Source: Cellulomonas sp. SG140
GTDB lineage: Bacteria > Actinomycetota > Actinomycetes > Actinomycetales > Cellulomonadaceae
Direction of reading: 5' to 3'
NCBI RefSeq assembly: GCF_025770785.1
Contig: NZ_JANZLA010000001.1
Coordinates: 372,001-436,000, forward strand
DNA length: 64,000 bases
Below are positions 42,660-52,900 of this stretch, one piece after another. The position numbers and the translations under genes are program-made. Below the pieces are notes generated by a model. It made no database searches. It was not told the DNA's origin and saw only the letters and a list, made by a program, of their open reading frames with translations. Position 1 is the stretch's first letter, and every line of letters begins with the position of its first letter.

Positions 42660-44153
42660 ATGACCACGCTCGACGACGCCCTGACCAGCACGTCTACGCC
42701 GGCGACCGATGCTGCCCACCGGTCCGTGACCCTCGCGGAGCACTGGCTGGACGGCGCCGCGGTGCCGGCGCGCGGGTCCCGCCGGCTGCTTCGGAGCTCG
42801 CCGGTCGACGGTTCCCGCGTGGGCTCCGTGACCGTGGCGGACGACGACGAGGTGGCCGCCGCCGTCACCGGGGCCGCCGCCGCGTTCGACGCCTGGCGGC
42901 GCACGCCACCGGCCGACCGGGCCGCCTGTCTGACCGCCGCGGCCGCCGCCGTCCGCGACCACGCCGAGCAGCTCGGCGCCGCCCTGACGGCCGACACCGG
43001 CCGGCTGCTGCGCACGTCGATCGAGTCCGCTCGCGTGGCGGCCGACCTGCTCACCGAGGCCGCCACCACGGGCCTGGGCCCGGCCGGCCGCACGCTCGCC
43101 GGTGCACCGGCCGCGCTCGACGTGGTGCGCCGCGAGCCGCACGGCGTCGTCGCGGTCCTCACGCCGTGGAACGACCCGCTGCCGGCGGCCGCCGGCCTGC
43201 TCGCCGCGGCCCTGGTGACCGGCAACACGGTGGTGCACAAGCCGTCCGAGCGCAGCCCGCACGCCGGGTGGCTGCTGGGCCGGCTGGTCGCCGAGCAGCT
43301 GCCGGCTGGCGTGCTGCAGGTGCTCGCGGGTGACGGGTCCACCGGCGCGGCCCTCGTCGCCGACGCGCGGGTCGCTCTGATCGCGCACATCGGCAGCTCG
43401 GCCACCGGCCGGGCGATCGCCGCGGTTGCGGGCGCCCGCGGTGCGCGGCTGCTGCTGGAGAACGGCGGCAAGGACGCGCTGGTGGTCGACGAGGACGTGG
43501 ACCCGGCCTGGGCCGCGGCGCAGATCGCCCTCGGGGCCTTCACCAACACCGGTCAGTTGTGCACCTCGGTGGAGCGTGTCTACCTGCACGAGCGCGTGGC
43601 CGACGCGGTGCTGGACGAGCTGGTGCGGCTGGCCGACGCCCAGACGGTGGGCGACCCGGACGACGAGGGCACCGAGCTGGGGCCGCTGGTCGACGAGCTG
43701 CAGCTCGCGGTGGTGGCGGCGCACGTCGACGCCGCCGTCGCGGCCGGCGCCCGGTGCCTGACCGGTGGACGTCGCCTCGACCGACCCGGCGCCTGGTACC
43801 CGGCGACCGTGCTGGACGGCTGCACCGAGGAGATGGACGTCCTGGCCACCGAGACGTTCGGGCCGGTGGCGGCCGTGCGGCGCGCCCCCGACTTCGACAC
43901 CGCGCTGGCGTGGGCGGGCAGCGGCCGGTACGGCCTGGCCGCCACCGTGCTGACCGGCAGCCTCGAGCACGCGCTGCGCGCGGCGGACCGGCTGGACGTC
44001 GGCACGGTCAAGGTGAACGCGGTGTTCGGCGGCGCACCGGGTGGTTCGGCGGACCCGCGCCGGGACAGCGGACAGGGTGCCGGGTACGGTCCGGACCTGC
44101 TCGCGGCGATGACCAGGCTGAAGGCCGTGCACCTCGAGGCGCCGCCACGCTGA
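42660..44153 (+). CDS. Aldehyde dehydrogenase
   Basis: 497 residues. LTPWNDPLPAA (Asn oxyanion), HKPSERSPHAG, the catalytic glutamate in LLLENGGKDALVV and the nucleophile in TNTGQLCTSVERV are all intact, and ETFGPVAAV follows. It oxidises an aldehyde or semialdehyde with NAD(P). GGAGACGAG precedes ATG 42660. A divergent gap of 149 bases separates it from the heptose operon; the downstream TetR gene may regulate it. Confidence 0.9.
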   Translation: MTTLDDALTSTSTPATDAAHRSVTLAEHWLDGAAVPARGSRRLLRSSPVDGSRVGSVTVADDDEVAAAVTGAAAAFDAWRRTPPADRAACLTAAAAAVRDHAEQLGAALTADTGRLLRTSIESARVAADLLTEAATTGLGPAGRTLAGAPAALDVVRREPHGVVAVLTPWNDPLPAAAGLLAAALVTGNTVVHKPSERSPHAGWLLGRLVAEQLPAGVLQVLAGDGSTGAALVADARVALIAHIGSSATGRAIAAVAGARGARLLLENGGKDALVVDEDVDPAWAAAQIALGAFTNTGQLCTSVERVYLHERVADAVLDELVRLADAQTVGDPDDEGTELGPLVDELQLAVVAAHVDAAVAAGARCLTGGRRLDRPGAWYPATVLDGCTEEMDVLATETFGPVAAVRRAPDFDTALAWAGSGRYGLAATVLTGSLEHALRAADRLDVGTVKVNAVFGGAPGGSADPRRDSGQGAGYGPDLLAAMTRLKAVHLEAPPR

Positions 44154-44202
44154 CGCGCCCGGTGGGTCGGGCGGGGCCGCCGGGCACGGCTACCCTGCTC
44201 GG

Positions 44203-44802
44203 GTGGTGGGCACGGGTCAGGACTCCGGAGGGCTGCGGGGCCGCATCCTCGAGGCCACGCGGCAGCTGCTGATCGAGGGCCGCGACCCGCGGGCCGTCAG
44301 CATCGCCCGCGTCTGCGCACGGGCGGCGTGCACGCCACCGTCGCTGTACCACTACTTCGCCACCAAGGACGTCCTGCTCGGCGAGGTGTGCGACGGCGTG
44401 ATGCGCGAGTTCATGTCCGGGCTGCAGCTGCAGGTCCGCACCATCACCGACCCGCTCGAGGAGCTCGCCGCCCGCGGCACCGCCTACCTCGAGTGGGGGC
44501 TGGCCAACCCGGGCGAGTACCGCGTGCTGTTCGACCGCCCCAGCTGGGCGGTCGCCGGGGAGCAGCGCCCGGCGGACACCGGCAACGGCCTCGCCGAGCT
44601 GGTGGACAACGTGGTGCGGTGCCGCCTCGCCGGCCAGCTGTCCACCGACCGCGACCCCTTCATCCAGGCGCTCGCGCTGTGGGGCGAGGTGCACGGGCTC
44701 ACGATGCTGGCGATCGCCAACCCCGGCATCCCGCCGCACGTGCTGCACGGCGCGCTGCAGGCGTCGCAGGCGTGGCAGCTGGGGGTCAGCCCGCGGGCGT
44801 GA
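44203..44802 (+). CDS. TetR-family transcriptional regulator
   Basis: 199 residues. GRILEATRQLLIEG, the helix-turn-helix RVCARAACTPPSLYHYFATKDVLL, then a ligand domain including LEWGLANPGEYRVLF. TACCCT at 44191-44196 lies seven bases before GTG 44203, so the mRNA is probably leaderless. Possible targets are the upstream aldehyde dehydrogenase or the convergent operon. Ligand unknown. Confidence 0.9.
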   Translation: MVGTGQDSGGLRGRILEATRQLLIEGRDPRAVSIARVCARAACTPPSLYHYFATKDVLLGEVCDGVMREFMSGLQLQVRTITDPLEELAARGTAYLEWGLANPGEYRVLFDRPSWAVAGEQRPADTGNGLAELVDNVVRCRLAGQLSTDRDPFIQALALWGEVHGLTMLAIANPGIPPHVLHGALQASQAWQLGVSPRA

Positions 44803-44814
44803 CGCAGCCGGCGG

Positions 44815-45735
44815 TCAGGGCGTGACGACGAGCTTGCCCCGCACGTGCCCGTCGCGCAGCCGCGCGTACGCCTCGCGCACCGCGTCCAGCTCCAGCGGGT
44901 AGCGGCCCGCGATCGGCACCCGCACCCGTCCGGCGGCCACCAGATCGAGCACGTGCGCGACGTCCTGCGACGTCGCGTGCGCACCGCCGGTGGACACCGC
45001 GCCCTGCAGCCGGTCCGGGGGCGCGGCGATCGAGGCGATGCGCTCCACCGGCACCCCGAGCTCGATGCCGGCCGTGACGTACTCGGCCCCGTGCAGGTCC
45101 AGCACGGCGGTCACCGGCCCCGGTGCCGCGGCGCGCACCCGGTCGACGAGCCCGTCGCCGTGGGCCACGGGCACCACCCCGAGGTCCCGCAGCAGCGGGT
45201 GGTTCGCCTCGCCGGCCACGCCGACCACGTGCACGCCGAGGTCCACCGCCAGCTGGGCGGCGATCAGCCCCACACCGCCGGCGGCGGCACTGAGCAGCAG
45301 CACGTCCCCGGGTCCCACGCCCACCGCGTCGAGGCCCGCGACCGCCGCCCGGCTCGCCACTTGCAGCGCGCCGGCCACCACCGGGTCGACCCCGGCCGGC
45401 ACCGGCAGCACCGCATCGGTCACGTCCAGCACCAGCACGTCCGCCAGCGCCCCCTCGGGCACCTGGGCGCAGACGGTGTCGCGGACCGCGAACCCGTCGA
45501 TCCCCGCGCCGACCTGGTCCACCACCCCGGACACGTCGTGCCCCACGCCCCGCGAGCCGTCCGGCCCCGACCCGCGCGCGAACAGGCCGCCGAACGCCTT
45601 CCAGTCGGCCGGGTTCAGCCCGGCGGCCGTCACGCGGATGCGCAGCTGACCCGGACCGGCCACCGGGTCAGGTCCCTCGACCAGCCGGAGCACCTCCGGT
45701 CCGCCGTAGACGTCGTAGCGGATGCTGCGGGCCAT
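44815..45735 (-). CDS. Zinc-independent quinone oxidoreductase-like MDR protein
   Basis: 306 residues, medium-chain dehydrogenase/reductase of the QOR type with GLNPADWK, GVGHDVSGVV, and a nucleotide-binding LLLSAAAGGVGLIAAQLA. The zinc ligands of alcohol dehydrogenases are absent. It probably reduces quinones or enones with NADPH. ATG 45735 overlaps the previous stop by one base, making it the last gene of the phosphodiesterase operon. Confidence 0.88.
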   Translation of the reverse strand: MARSIRYDVYGGPEVLRLVEGPDPVAGPGQLRIRVTAAGLNPADWKAFGGLFARGSGPDGSRGVGHDVSGVVDQVGAGIDGFAVRDTVCAQVPEGALADVLVLDVTDAVLPVPAGVDPVVAGALQVASRAAVAGLDAVGVGPGDVLLLSAAAGGVGLIAAQLAVDLGVHVVGVAGEANHPLLRDLGVVPVAHGDGLVDRVRAAAPGPVTAVLDLHGAEYVTAGIELGVPVERIASIAAPPDRLQGAVSTGGAHATSQDVAHVLDLVAAGRVRVPIAGRYPLELDAVREAYARLRDGHVRGKLVVTP

Positions 45736-46499
45736 CAGCGCTCCTCGGTCCGCCCGGCCAGCCAGCCGCGCAGCCGGTCCGGACGGTTGGTGATCACGGC
45801 GTCCACCCCGAGCGCCTGGGCCTCGGCCCACATCCACGGCTCGTCGAGCGTCCACACCATCACCTGCCGGCCGGCGGCGTGCTGCGCCTCGACCAGGTCA
45901 GGGTGCGTCTGCAGCAGCCGGCCTTCGGGGTTGCACGTCATCACCCCGAGCCGCGAGCAGAGCGCGTCGAGCGCCGCGAGGTGCGGTGCGCCGTCGGGGC
46001 CCACCGGCAGGTCCTCCACCAGCAGCCCGCGGTGCAGCTGCGGGGCCACCTCGCGCAGGGCGGCGACGCTGTCGGGCTCGAAGCTCTGCCCGACCACCCG
46101 CGGCAGCAGCCCCGCCTCCGCGAGCGGGCCCAGCAGCAGCCGCACGCGGTCGGCCGTCCACACGCCCTTCAGTTCCAGCAGCAGGTCGGTACGGGGGTGG
46201 CGGACCAGCAGGTCGACCACCTCGGCCAGCACCGGCACCCGCTGACCGGCGTAGGCGGGGGCGAACCAGGAGCCGGCGTCCAGGGCGCGCACCTGGTCCA
46301 GGGTCAGCGAGTCCACCCGGCCGGTGCCGTCGGTGGTGGCGTCCACCTCGTCGTCGTGGATCACCACGGCGTGCCCGTCGGCCGTCAGCTGCACGTCCAG
46401 CTCGATCGCGTCGACCCCCGCCGCGCACGCCGCCTCGAACGCCGCCAGCGTGTTCTGCGGCGCCACCGAGCTGTTGCCCCGGTGCCCGATCACCCTCAT
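45735..46499 (-). CDS. Glycerophosphodiester phosphodiesterase, first copy
   Basis: 254 residues. VIGHRGNSSVAPQNTLAAF (catalytic His), then AIELDVQLTADGHAVVIHDD with the second His, and a C-terminal VMVWTLDE. It cleaves glycerophosphodiesters to glycerol-3-phosphate and an alcohol. No signal peptide is visible, so it acts in the cytoplasm on imported substrate. ATG 46499 overlaps the upstream stop by four bases; tandem with a second copy. Confidence 0.92.
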   Translation of the reverse strand: MRVIGHRGNSSVAPQNTLAAFEAACAAGVDAIELDVQLTADGHAVVIHDDEVDATTDGTGRVDSLTLDQVRALDAGSWFAPAYAGQRVPVLAEVVDLLVRHPRTDLLLELKGVWTADRVRLLLGPLAEAGLLPRVVGQSFEPDSVAALREVAPQLHRGLLVEDLPVGPDGAPHLAALDALCSRLGVMTCNPEGRLLQTHPDLVEAQHAAGRQVMVWTLDEPWMWAEAQALGVDAVITNRPDRLRGWLAGRTEER

Positions 46500-47317
46500 G
46501 CCCACACCCCTCGCTCCCGCAGCACCTGCGCCAGCAGGTCCGCCCGGTCGCTGACCAGGCCGTCCACCCCCAGCTCGAGCAGCCGCCGCATCTCCTCCGG
46601 CTCGTTCACCGTCCACACGTGCACCTGCAGCCCGGCCCGGTGCGCGGCGGCAACCGTGCGCCGGTCCACCACCGTCACCCGCCCCTGCGCCACCGGCACC
46701 TGCAGGCAGTCCACCGACCGCACCGCGCGCCGCAGGCCGCCGGCCGGCAGCCCGGTGCGCGCGCCGACGACGAACGCCGCCACCTCGCTGGTCGCCGCCG
46801 ACGTCGCCACCGGCCGGGAGAGCCCGGCCAGCGTCGCCAGCCGCCGCCGCACCGAGAACGACGCGATGCACACCCGGTCGTGCGACGCCGTGCGCTCCAC
46901 CGCCGCGACGACGGGTCCCACGGCCGACGCGGCCTTCACGTCGATGTTCACCCGCACGTCAGGGGTCAGCCCGAGCACGTCCTCGAGCAGCGGGACCGGC
47001 TCGGCACCGCCGATCCGCGCCTCCCGCACCCGGGACCACGGCAGGTCCCGCACGCGCCCGTGCGCGTCGGTGGTGCGGTCGAGGGTCTCGTCGTGCAGCG
47101 CGACGGCCACGCCGTCGCTCGTCGCGTGCGCGTCCGTCTCCACGTAGCGGAACCCCAGGTCGACGGCTGCCGCGAAGGCGGCCAGCGAGTTCTCCAGCCC
47201 CTCCCGGGAGAACCCGCGGTGCGCCAGCGCGACGAACCCGCTCGGGTCCGCGAGGTAGCCGGTGCGTGACGTCTCGCCCCGCTGCCCGGGGCCGCCGCGA
47301 CCCTCGGTGCGCGTCAC
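46496..47317 (-). CDS. Glycerophosphodiester phosphodiesterase, second copy
   Basis: 273 residues. VALAHRGFSREGLENSLAAF, YVETDAHATSDGVAVALHDE and VHVWTVNE are the catalytic and structural motifs. It differs enough from its neighbour to be an old duplication or separate acquisition. GTG 47317 overlaps the hydrolase stop by four bases; the 22-residue leader is polar. The pair may split different diester head groups. Confidence 0.92.
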   Translation of the reverse strand: MTRTEGRGGPGQRGETSRTGYLADPSGFVALAHRGFSREGLENSLAAFAAAVDLGFRYVETDAHATSDGVAVALHDETLDRTTDAHGRVRDLPWSRVREARIGGAEPVPLLEDVLGLTPDVRVNIDVKAASAVGPVVAAVERTASHDRVCIASFSVRRRLATLAGLSRPVATSAATSEVAAFVVGARTGLPAGGLRRAVRSVDCLQVPVAQGRVTVVDRRTVAAAHRAGLQVHVWTVNEPEEMRRLLELGVDGLVSDRADLLAQVLRERGVWA

Positions 47318-48366
47318 CGGCGCGCCCGTTCGTCGAGGAACCGCGTCATCGCGGCGAGGTAGGCCGTCCGCGGCGCGTCCGCCGACAGCGCCAGGTCGTG
47401 CACGGCGCCGGGGAACGACCGCACGGTGACGTCCCGCCCCAGACCGGGCGCCCGACGGCTGATCGCCCGCACGTCCAGCACGGTGTCCTGCTCGTCCAGC
47501 GCCGGGTTGTCGGCGCGGTCGGGGCCGGACATCGCGGCGTGCCCCACCAGCACCGGGCAGCCGATCTCCAGCCCGCGCGACACGCGGGCCTGCGCCGACA
47601 GCACCGCCGCGAGCCACCCGGCGCGGACCGGCACGCCGTCCGGCCGCTTGAGGGTGGTGTCGAACTCCCACCGCCCACCGTTCGCCGCGAGCAGGTGGCT
47701 CGCGTACACCGACGGCCCCGAGGAGACGACGGTCAGCGGCGCCGTGCGGGCCAGCACGCGCAGCACCCGGTCGGTCACCCGCGGCACCCACGACCGTCCC
47801 AGCGCGAGGAACGGGCTGTTCAGCACCAGCGCGTCCGGCCCGCCGTGCACCCGGTGCGCGTGCGCCCACAGCGCCGCGACCAGGCCACCCATCGAGTGCG
47901 CGTGCACCGCCACCGGCACCGCCGGGTGCAGCCCGCGGGCCACCGCGACGGCGGCGCCGAGGTCGGCGGCCTGCTCCCGCACGTCGTCCAGGTAGTGCGG
48001 CACCTCCTCCGGCCGCCACGACCGGCCGGCGCGCCGGACGTCCACCGCGAGGAACGCCCAGCCGGCGTCCTCGACTGCCGCTGCCAGGTGCTCGGCGAAG
48101 AAGTAGTCGTTGTAGCCGTGCAGGTGCACCACCACCCCGCGCGGCGGTCGCCCGCGTCGCAGCCGGCCGGCCGGCGCCCGCCGCACGACGGTCAGCACGG
48201 GGTCGGTCCGGCCCGCGGCCGCGGAGGCGAGCGGCCGCCCCGGCGCGGGCGGACCGGCGGGCAGCCGCGTGGCGACGAAGCCGTCCAGCTGCTCGTCGTC
48301 CACCCAGTGCAGGCCGCCCGCCGCGGCATCGACCGCCGGCGACCACAGCAGGGTCCGCAGCCTCAT
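47314..48366 (-). CDS. Alpha/beta hydrolase (lysophospholipase-like)
   Basis: 350 residues. VVVHLHGYNDYFF (oxyanion), VHAHSMGGLVAALW (nucleophile Ser), and a late PGAVHDLALSAD with the catalytic His. The fold resembles serine aminopeptidase/lysophospholipases. With two phosphodiesterases and a transporter in the same operon, it likely removes an acyl group from a lipid-derived ester. Start 48366 is one base from the transporter stop. Confidence 0.88.
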   Translation of the reverse strand: MRLRTLLWSPAVDAAAGGLHWVDDEQLDGFVATRLPAGPPAPGRPLASAAAGRTDPVLTVVRRAPAGRLRRGRPPRGVVVHLHGYNDYFFAEHLAAAVEDAGWAFLAVDVRRAGRSWRPEEVPHYLDDVREQAADLGAAVAVARGLHPAVPVAVHAHSMGGLVAALWAHAHRVHGGPDALVLNSPFLALGRSWVPRVTDRVLRVLARTAPLTVVSSGPSVYASHLLAANGGRWEFDTTLKRPDGVPVRAGWLAAVLSAQARVSRGLEIGCPVLVGHAAMSGPDRADNPALDEQDTVLDVRAISRRAPGLGRDVTVRSFPGAVHDLALSADAPRTAYLAAMTRFLDERARR

Positions 48367-48367
48367 C

Positions 48368-49783
48368 TCACGCCCGCTGGTCGGCCGTCGGGACGTCGCC
48401 CACCGCCACGTCGTGCCGGCCGTCCACGCCGCGCCCGCGCGGGAACCGCACCAGGAGCAGCAGCCCGAGGCCGAGCGCCAGCACCACCACGATGCCGAGG
48501 ATCCCCCAGTACTGGGCGCCGCCCCAGGCGATGGCCAGGGAGAACGCCATCGGCGCCAGGAAGCTCGCCGCCCGGCCGGTGGTCGCGTACAGCCCGAACG
48601 CCTCGGCCTCGCGCCCCGCGTCCGTCAGCCGCGCCAGCAGCCCGCGGCTCGCGGACTGCGTGGGGCCGACGCACGACGACAGCACCAGACCGGCCACCCA
48701 GAACGCCGTCTGCCCCTGGTCGTGCAGCACGAACACCGCGACCGCCGCCAGCACCAGCACGACGAGCGACACCGTGATCACGCGCCGCGGCCCGAACCTG
48801 TCGTCCAACCAGCCGGCGCCGATGGTGCTGATCCCCGCGACCACGTTCGCGGCGATGGCGAACACGATCACCTGCGACGAGGTGAACCCGAACGTGCCGG
48901 AGGCCAGCACGGCGCCGAAGGTGAACACCCCGGCGAGCCCGTCCCGGTACACCGCGCTGGCCACCAGGTACCCGAGCGTCGACCGACGCGTGCGCCACAG
49001 GTGCGCGACGTCGTGACCGAGCTTGCGGTACGCGCCGAGCGCGCCGATCGCCCGCGGGTCCGGGCGGGCGTGCTCCGGCACCGCCACCAGCACGGGCACG
49101 GCGAACACCGCCATCCAGACGGCGGACACCGCGACTGCGGCACGGATGTTCCAGCCGTCGGCCGACGTCACGCCGAACCAGCCGACGTCCGGGTTGATGA
49201 ACCCGACGAACAGCACGATCAGCAGCACGATCCCGCCGACATAGCCGGAGCCCCAGCCGATGCCGCTGACCCGGCCGACCGTGGCCGGCGTGGTGATCTG
49301 CAGCAGCAGCGCGTTGTACGCCACCGACGCCAGCTCGAAGAAGACGTTGCCGACGGCGAGCAGCACCACGCCGAGCAGCACCGCGTGCGACCGCGCACCG
49401 TCGTGCGGGTGCACCAGCACCATCGCCGCCATCGCGGCCACCGTCACCGCGGTGTTCGCGCCGAGCCACACCTTGCGCCGGCCGGACGCGTCCGAGAGCG
49501 CGCCGAGGGCCGGTGCGAGCAGCGCCACGAGCACCCCCGCGAGGGTCAGCCCCCAGCCGAGCCACTGCGAGTGCAGCGCCGTGGTGGCGGTGACGTCGGC
49601 CCCCGGCTCGACGAACACCTTCGACGTCAGCCAGACGGTGAACACGAACGTGGTCACCACGGCGTTGAACGCCGCCGACCCCCAGTCCCAGGCCGCCCAG
49701 GCCAGGACCCGGCCGGTGGTCAGGCGCGCGGCACGGACGGGCGGCGTGGAGGTCGGGCCGGGGCCGAGATCGTCGTCGATCAC
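48368..49783 (-). CDS. UMF1-family MFS transporter
   Basis: 471 residues with about twelve membrane helices. AWAAWDWGSAAFNAVVTTFVF is the UMF1/Atg22-like signature, with ALSDASGRRKVWL as the MFS loop. Transport of amino acids or small effectors is known for relatives; the substrate here could be a glycerophosphodiester or its product. GTG 49783 is chosen since upstream sequence lacks a hydrophobic or conserved extension; a TACCAT -10 lies about 30 bases upstream. First gene of the operon. Confidence 0.85.
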   Translation of the reverse strand: MIDDDLGPGPTSTPPVRAARLTTGRVLAWAAWDWGSAAFNAVVTTFVFTVWLTSKVFVEPGADVTATTALHSQWLGWGLTLAGVLVALLAPALGALSDASGRRKVWLGANTAVTVAAMAAMVLVHPHDGARSHAVLLGVVLLAVGNVFFELASVAYNALLLQITTPATVGRVSGIGWGSGYVGGIVLLIVLFVGFINPDVGWFGVTSADGWNIRAAVAVSAVWMAVFAVPVLVAVPEHARPDPRAIGALGAYRKLGHDVAHLWRTRRSTLGYLVASAVYRDGLAGVFTFGAVLASGTFGFTSSQVIVFAIAANVVAGISTIGAGWLDDRFGPRRVITVSLVVLVLAAVAVFVLHDQGQTAFWVAGLVLSSCVGPTQSASRGLLARLTDAGREAEAFGLYATTGRAASFLAPMAFSLAIAWGGAQYWGILGIVVVLALGLGLLLLVRFPRGRGVDGRHDVAVGDVPTADQRA

Positions 49784-49927
49784 GGCCGGCCGCAGTCGTC
49801 GGTCACGGCCGGATGGTACGGCGGCACGACGACCACCGCGCTGCGGCCGCGCAGGCGCGCGGGTGAACACTGCACGAACGCTCACCGGTGGACGGCCGGC
49901 ACCGACCCGGCGCCGGCCGTCCACCCG

Positions 49928-52900
49928 TCAGCTGCCCAGCCGCGCCTGCGCGTCGATCGCGGCCTGGATCGCCGCGTCCAGCCGGGACTGCGCGGCGCCG
50001 TACGCCGCGAAGTCGTTCGCCGCGAGTGCCGCCTGACCGTCCTTCATCGCCTGGCTGGCCGCCTGCAGCGCCGACTGCAGGTCGGCCCGCGCCGACGCGT
50101 CCCCGCCGGTGGAGGAGCCGCTCGGCGCCGGCGTCGGGCTGGTGGTCGGCGTCGACGTGCCGGACGGGGCCGGCGACGGGGTGCCGCTCGGGCTCGGCGA
50201 CGGGCTCGGCGTCCCACCGGACCCGGCGTCACCGGCCTGGGCGCCGGAGTCGCCGCCGAACACCTGGTTCAGCGCCTCGTCCAGCGTCTCGGCGAACCCG
50301 ATCTTGTTGCCGAACGACACCAGCACGCGCTGCAGCAGCGGGAACGTGGTGCCGCTCGACGCCTGCACGTACACGGGCTGCACGTAGAGCAGTCCCCCGC
50401 CCACCGGCAGCGTCAGCAGGTTGCCGCGCAGCACGCTCGAGTCGCCACGGCCCAGGATGTTCAGCTCGTTCGACACGGTGGCGTCCGCCGTGAAGGCCGA
50501 GTTGGCCTGTCCCGGTCCGGGCACCGTCGAGTCGCGCGGCAGCGTCAGCAGCCGCAACGTGCCGTAGTCCGGCGACGGTTTGCCGGCGACGTTGCCCGCC
50601 TCGGCGTCGGCCGCCAGGTACCCCGTCAGCACCTCGCGCGCGGTGGAGCCGGCCGGGATGAACGTCGACATCAGCGAGAAGTTGGCCTGCTTCTGGTCCG
50701 GCATCTGCAGGGTGAGGTAGTACGGCGGCTGGTCCACCTTCTCGGTGGTGGTGGTCGGGTCCAGCGGGTTGGCCCAGAAGTCGTTGCCGGAGAAGAACTG
50801 CCCGGCGTCCGTCACGTGGTACTTGGCGAGCAGCGTGCGCTGCACCTTGAACAGGTCCTCCGGGTACCGGATGTGGCTCATCAGCGCGCCGCTGATGTCC
50901 GAGATCGGCTTGATCGACGTCGGGAACACCTTCGACCACGCCTTGAGCACCGGGTCCTGCGTGTCCCAGGTGTACAGGTCCACCGACCCGTCGTAGGCGT
51001 CGACCGTCGCCTTCACCGAGTTGCGGATGTAGTTCACCGTCTTCGGCTGCAGCGCCTGCACGTTGGAGCTGGTCTGGGTGACCGAGTCGGTGGTCGCGTC
51101 GGAGAGCGACTGGCTGGCGCTGTACGGGTACTGGTCCGAGGTGGTGTAGCCGTCGATGATCCACTTCACGCGGCCGTCGATCACCGCCGGGTACACCCGG
51201 CCGTCCAGCTCGAGGTAGGGCGCCACCTTGGCCACGCGGTCCCGCGGGTTGCGGTCGTAGAGGATCTGCGACTGCGGGGTGACGCGGTTGGAGAACAGGA
51301 TCTGCTCGTCCCCGAACTTGATCGCGTACATGATCTTGTTCCACAGGTTGCCGATGCTCGGCCCCGCGGAGACCGTCTGCGTGGGGAACCGCGTGTTCAA
51401 CGAGCCGGATCCACCCGTGTCGTCCGGGTAGTCGAACTCCCACCCGGCAGAGCCGTCGGGACCGCCGACGATCGAGTACGGCGGGGACGTCTCCCCGAAG
51501 TAGATGCGCGGCTCGTACGGGCCGATGTCACCGCTGGACGGGATGCCACCCTCCCAGAACGCGGGCTGGCCGTTGGCGCCGCGCGTGTTGCCGTAGGCCG
51601 CCACCACGCCGTACCCGTGCGTGTACACGGTGGTGTTGTTCACCCAGTTCTTCTGGGAGTCGCTCAGCCCGGCCAGGTCGAGCTCGCGGACGGCGATCAC
51701 CGTGTCGCGGCTCTGCCCGTTGACCGTGTACCGGTCCACCGACAGCGTCTGCGGGAAGTCGTAGAACCCGCGGATCTGCTGCAGCTGCTTGAACGACGGC
51801 GACACCAGCTGCGGGTCCAGCAGCCGGATCGAGTTGGTCGTCTCCGCGTCGGAGCGCAGCGCGCCCGCCTCGGCCGTCACCTTGGCGGGGTACTCGCTCG
51901 TCTTGACGTCCGTCAGCCCGTACGCCTGCCGCGTCGAGTCGATGTTGCGCTGGATGTACTCCTTCTCGGCGTCCTGCTGGTTGGGCTGCACCTGGAAGCG
52001 CTGCACGATCGCCGGGTAGATGCCGCCGACGACGATGGCGGACAGCAGCATCAGCGCGACGCCGATGCCGGGCAGCCGCCAGTTGCCGGTGACCGCGGAG
52101 TAGACGAACGCGGCGGCGACGACGAGGGCGGCGACGGTGAGGATCGCCTTGGACGGCATCACCGCGTGCACGTCGGTGAAGGTGGCGCCGGCGAACTTCT
52201 GCCCGGCGCTGTTCTTCATCAGCAAGGAGTACCGGTCCAGCCAGTAGCTCGCGGCGATCAGCACCAGCAGCAGCGCGGCCAGCACCGACAGGTGCACGCG
52301 CGCGGCGCGCGTGGTCCGGTTGCCCTTCGCGGCAGGGCCCAGCCGCAGGCCGCCGTACAGGTAGTGCGTCGCCAGGGCGCCGATCCCGGACAGGATCACC
52401 ACGGCCATCAGGAACGACACCGTGAACCGCAGCAGCGGCAGCGTGAACATGTAGAAGCCGAGGTCCAGGTGGAACTGCGGGTCGGTGGTGCCCACGCGCT
52501 GCGCGTGCATCGCCAGCTGCACGGTGTCCCAGCGCTGCGCCGCGGCCCCACCGGCGAACAGGCCCAGCAGCACCGGTCCGACCAGCATCACCAGCCGGCG
52601 CAGCGGCTCGATCGCCTCGCGGTACTGGTCGAGGCTCGTCTGCTCGGGCGTCGACGGCGCGTACACCGGACGCGCGTGGTAGGCGAACCGCAGGCTGCCC
52701 GCCACCGCGACGGCCATCACGGCGAACCCCGCGACGAACAGCACGGCCCGGGTGCCCCACTCGGTCCACAGCACCCGCAGGTAGCCGAGCTGGTCGAACC
52801 ACAGGGCCTCGGTCCACACGTGCGACAGGATCACGACGACGATCGCGATGCCGGCGAGGATCGCCAGGGTGGGCAGCAGTGGTCCGCGTCGACGCCGCGC

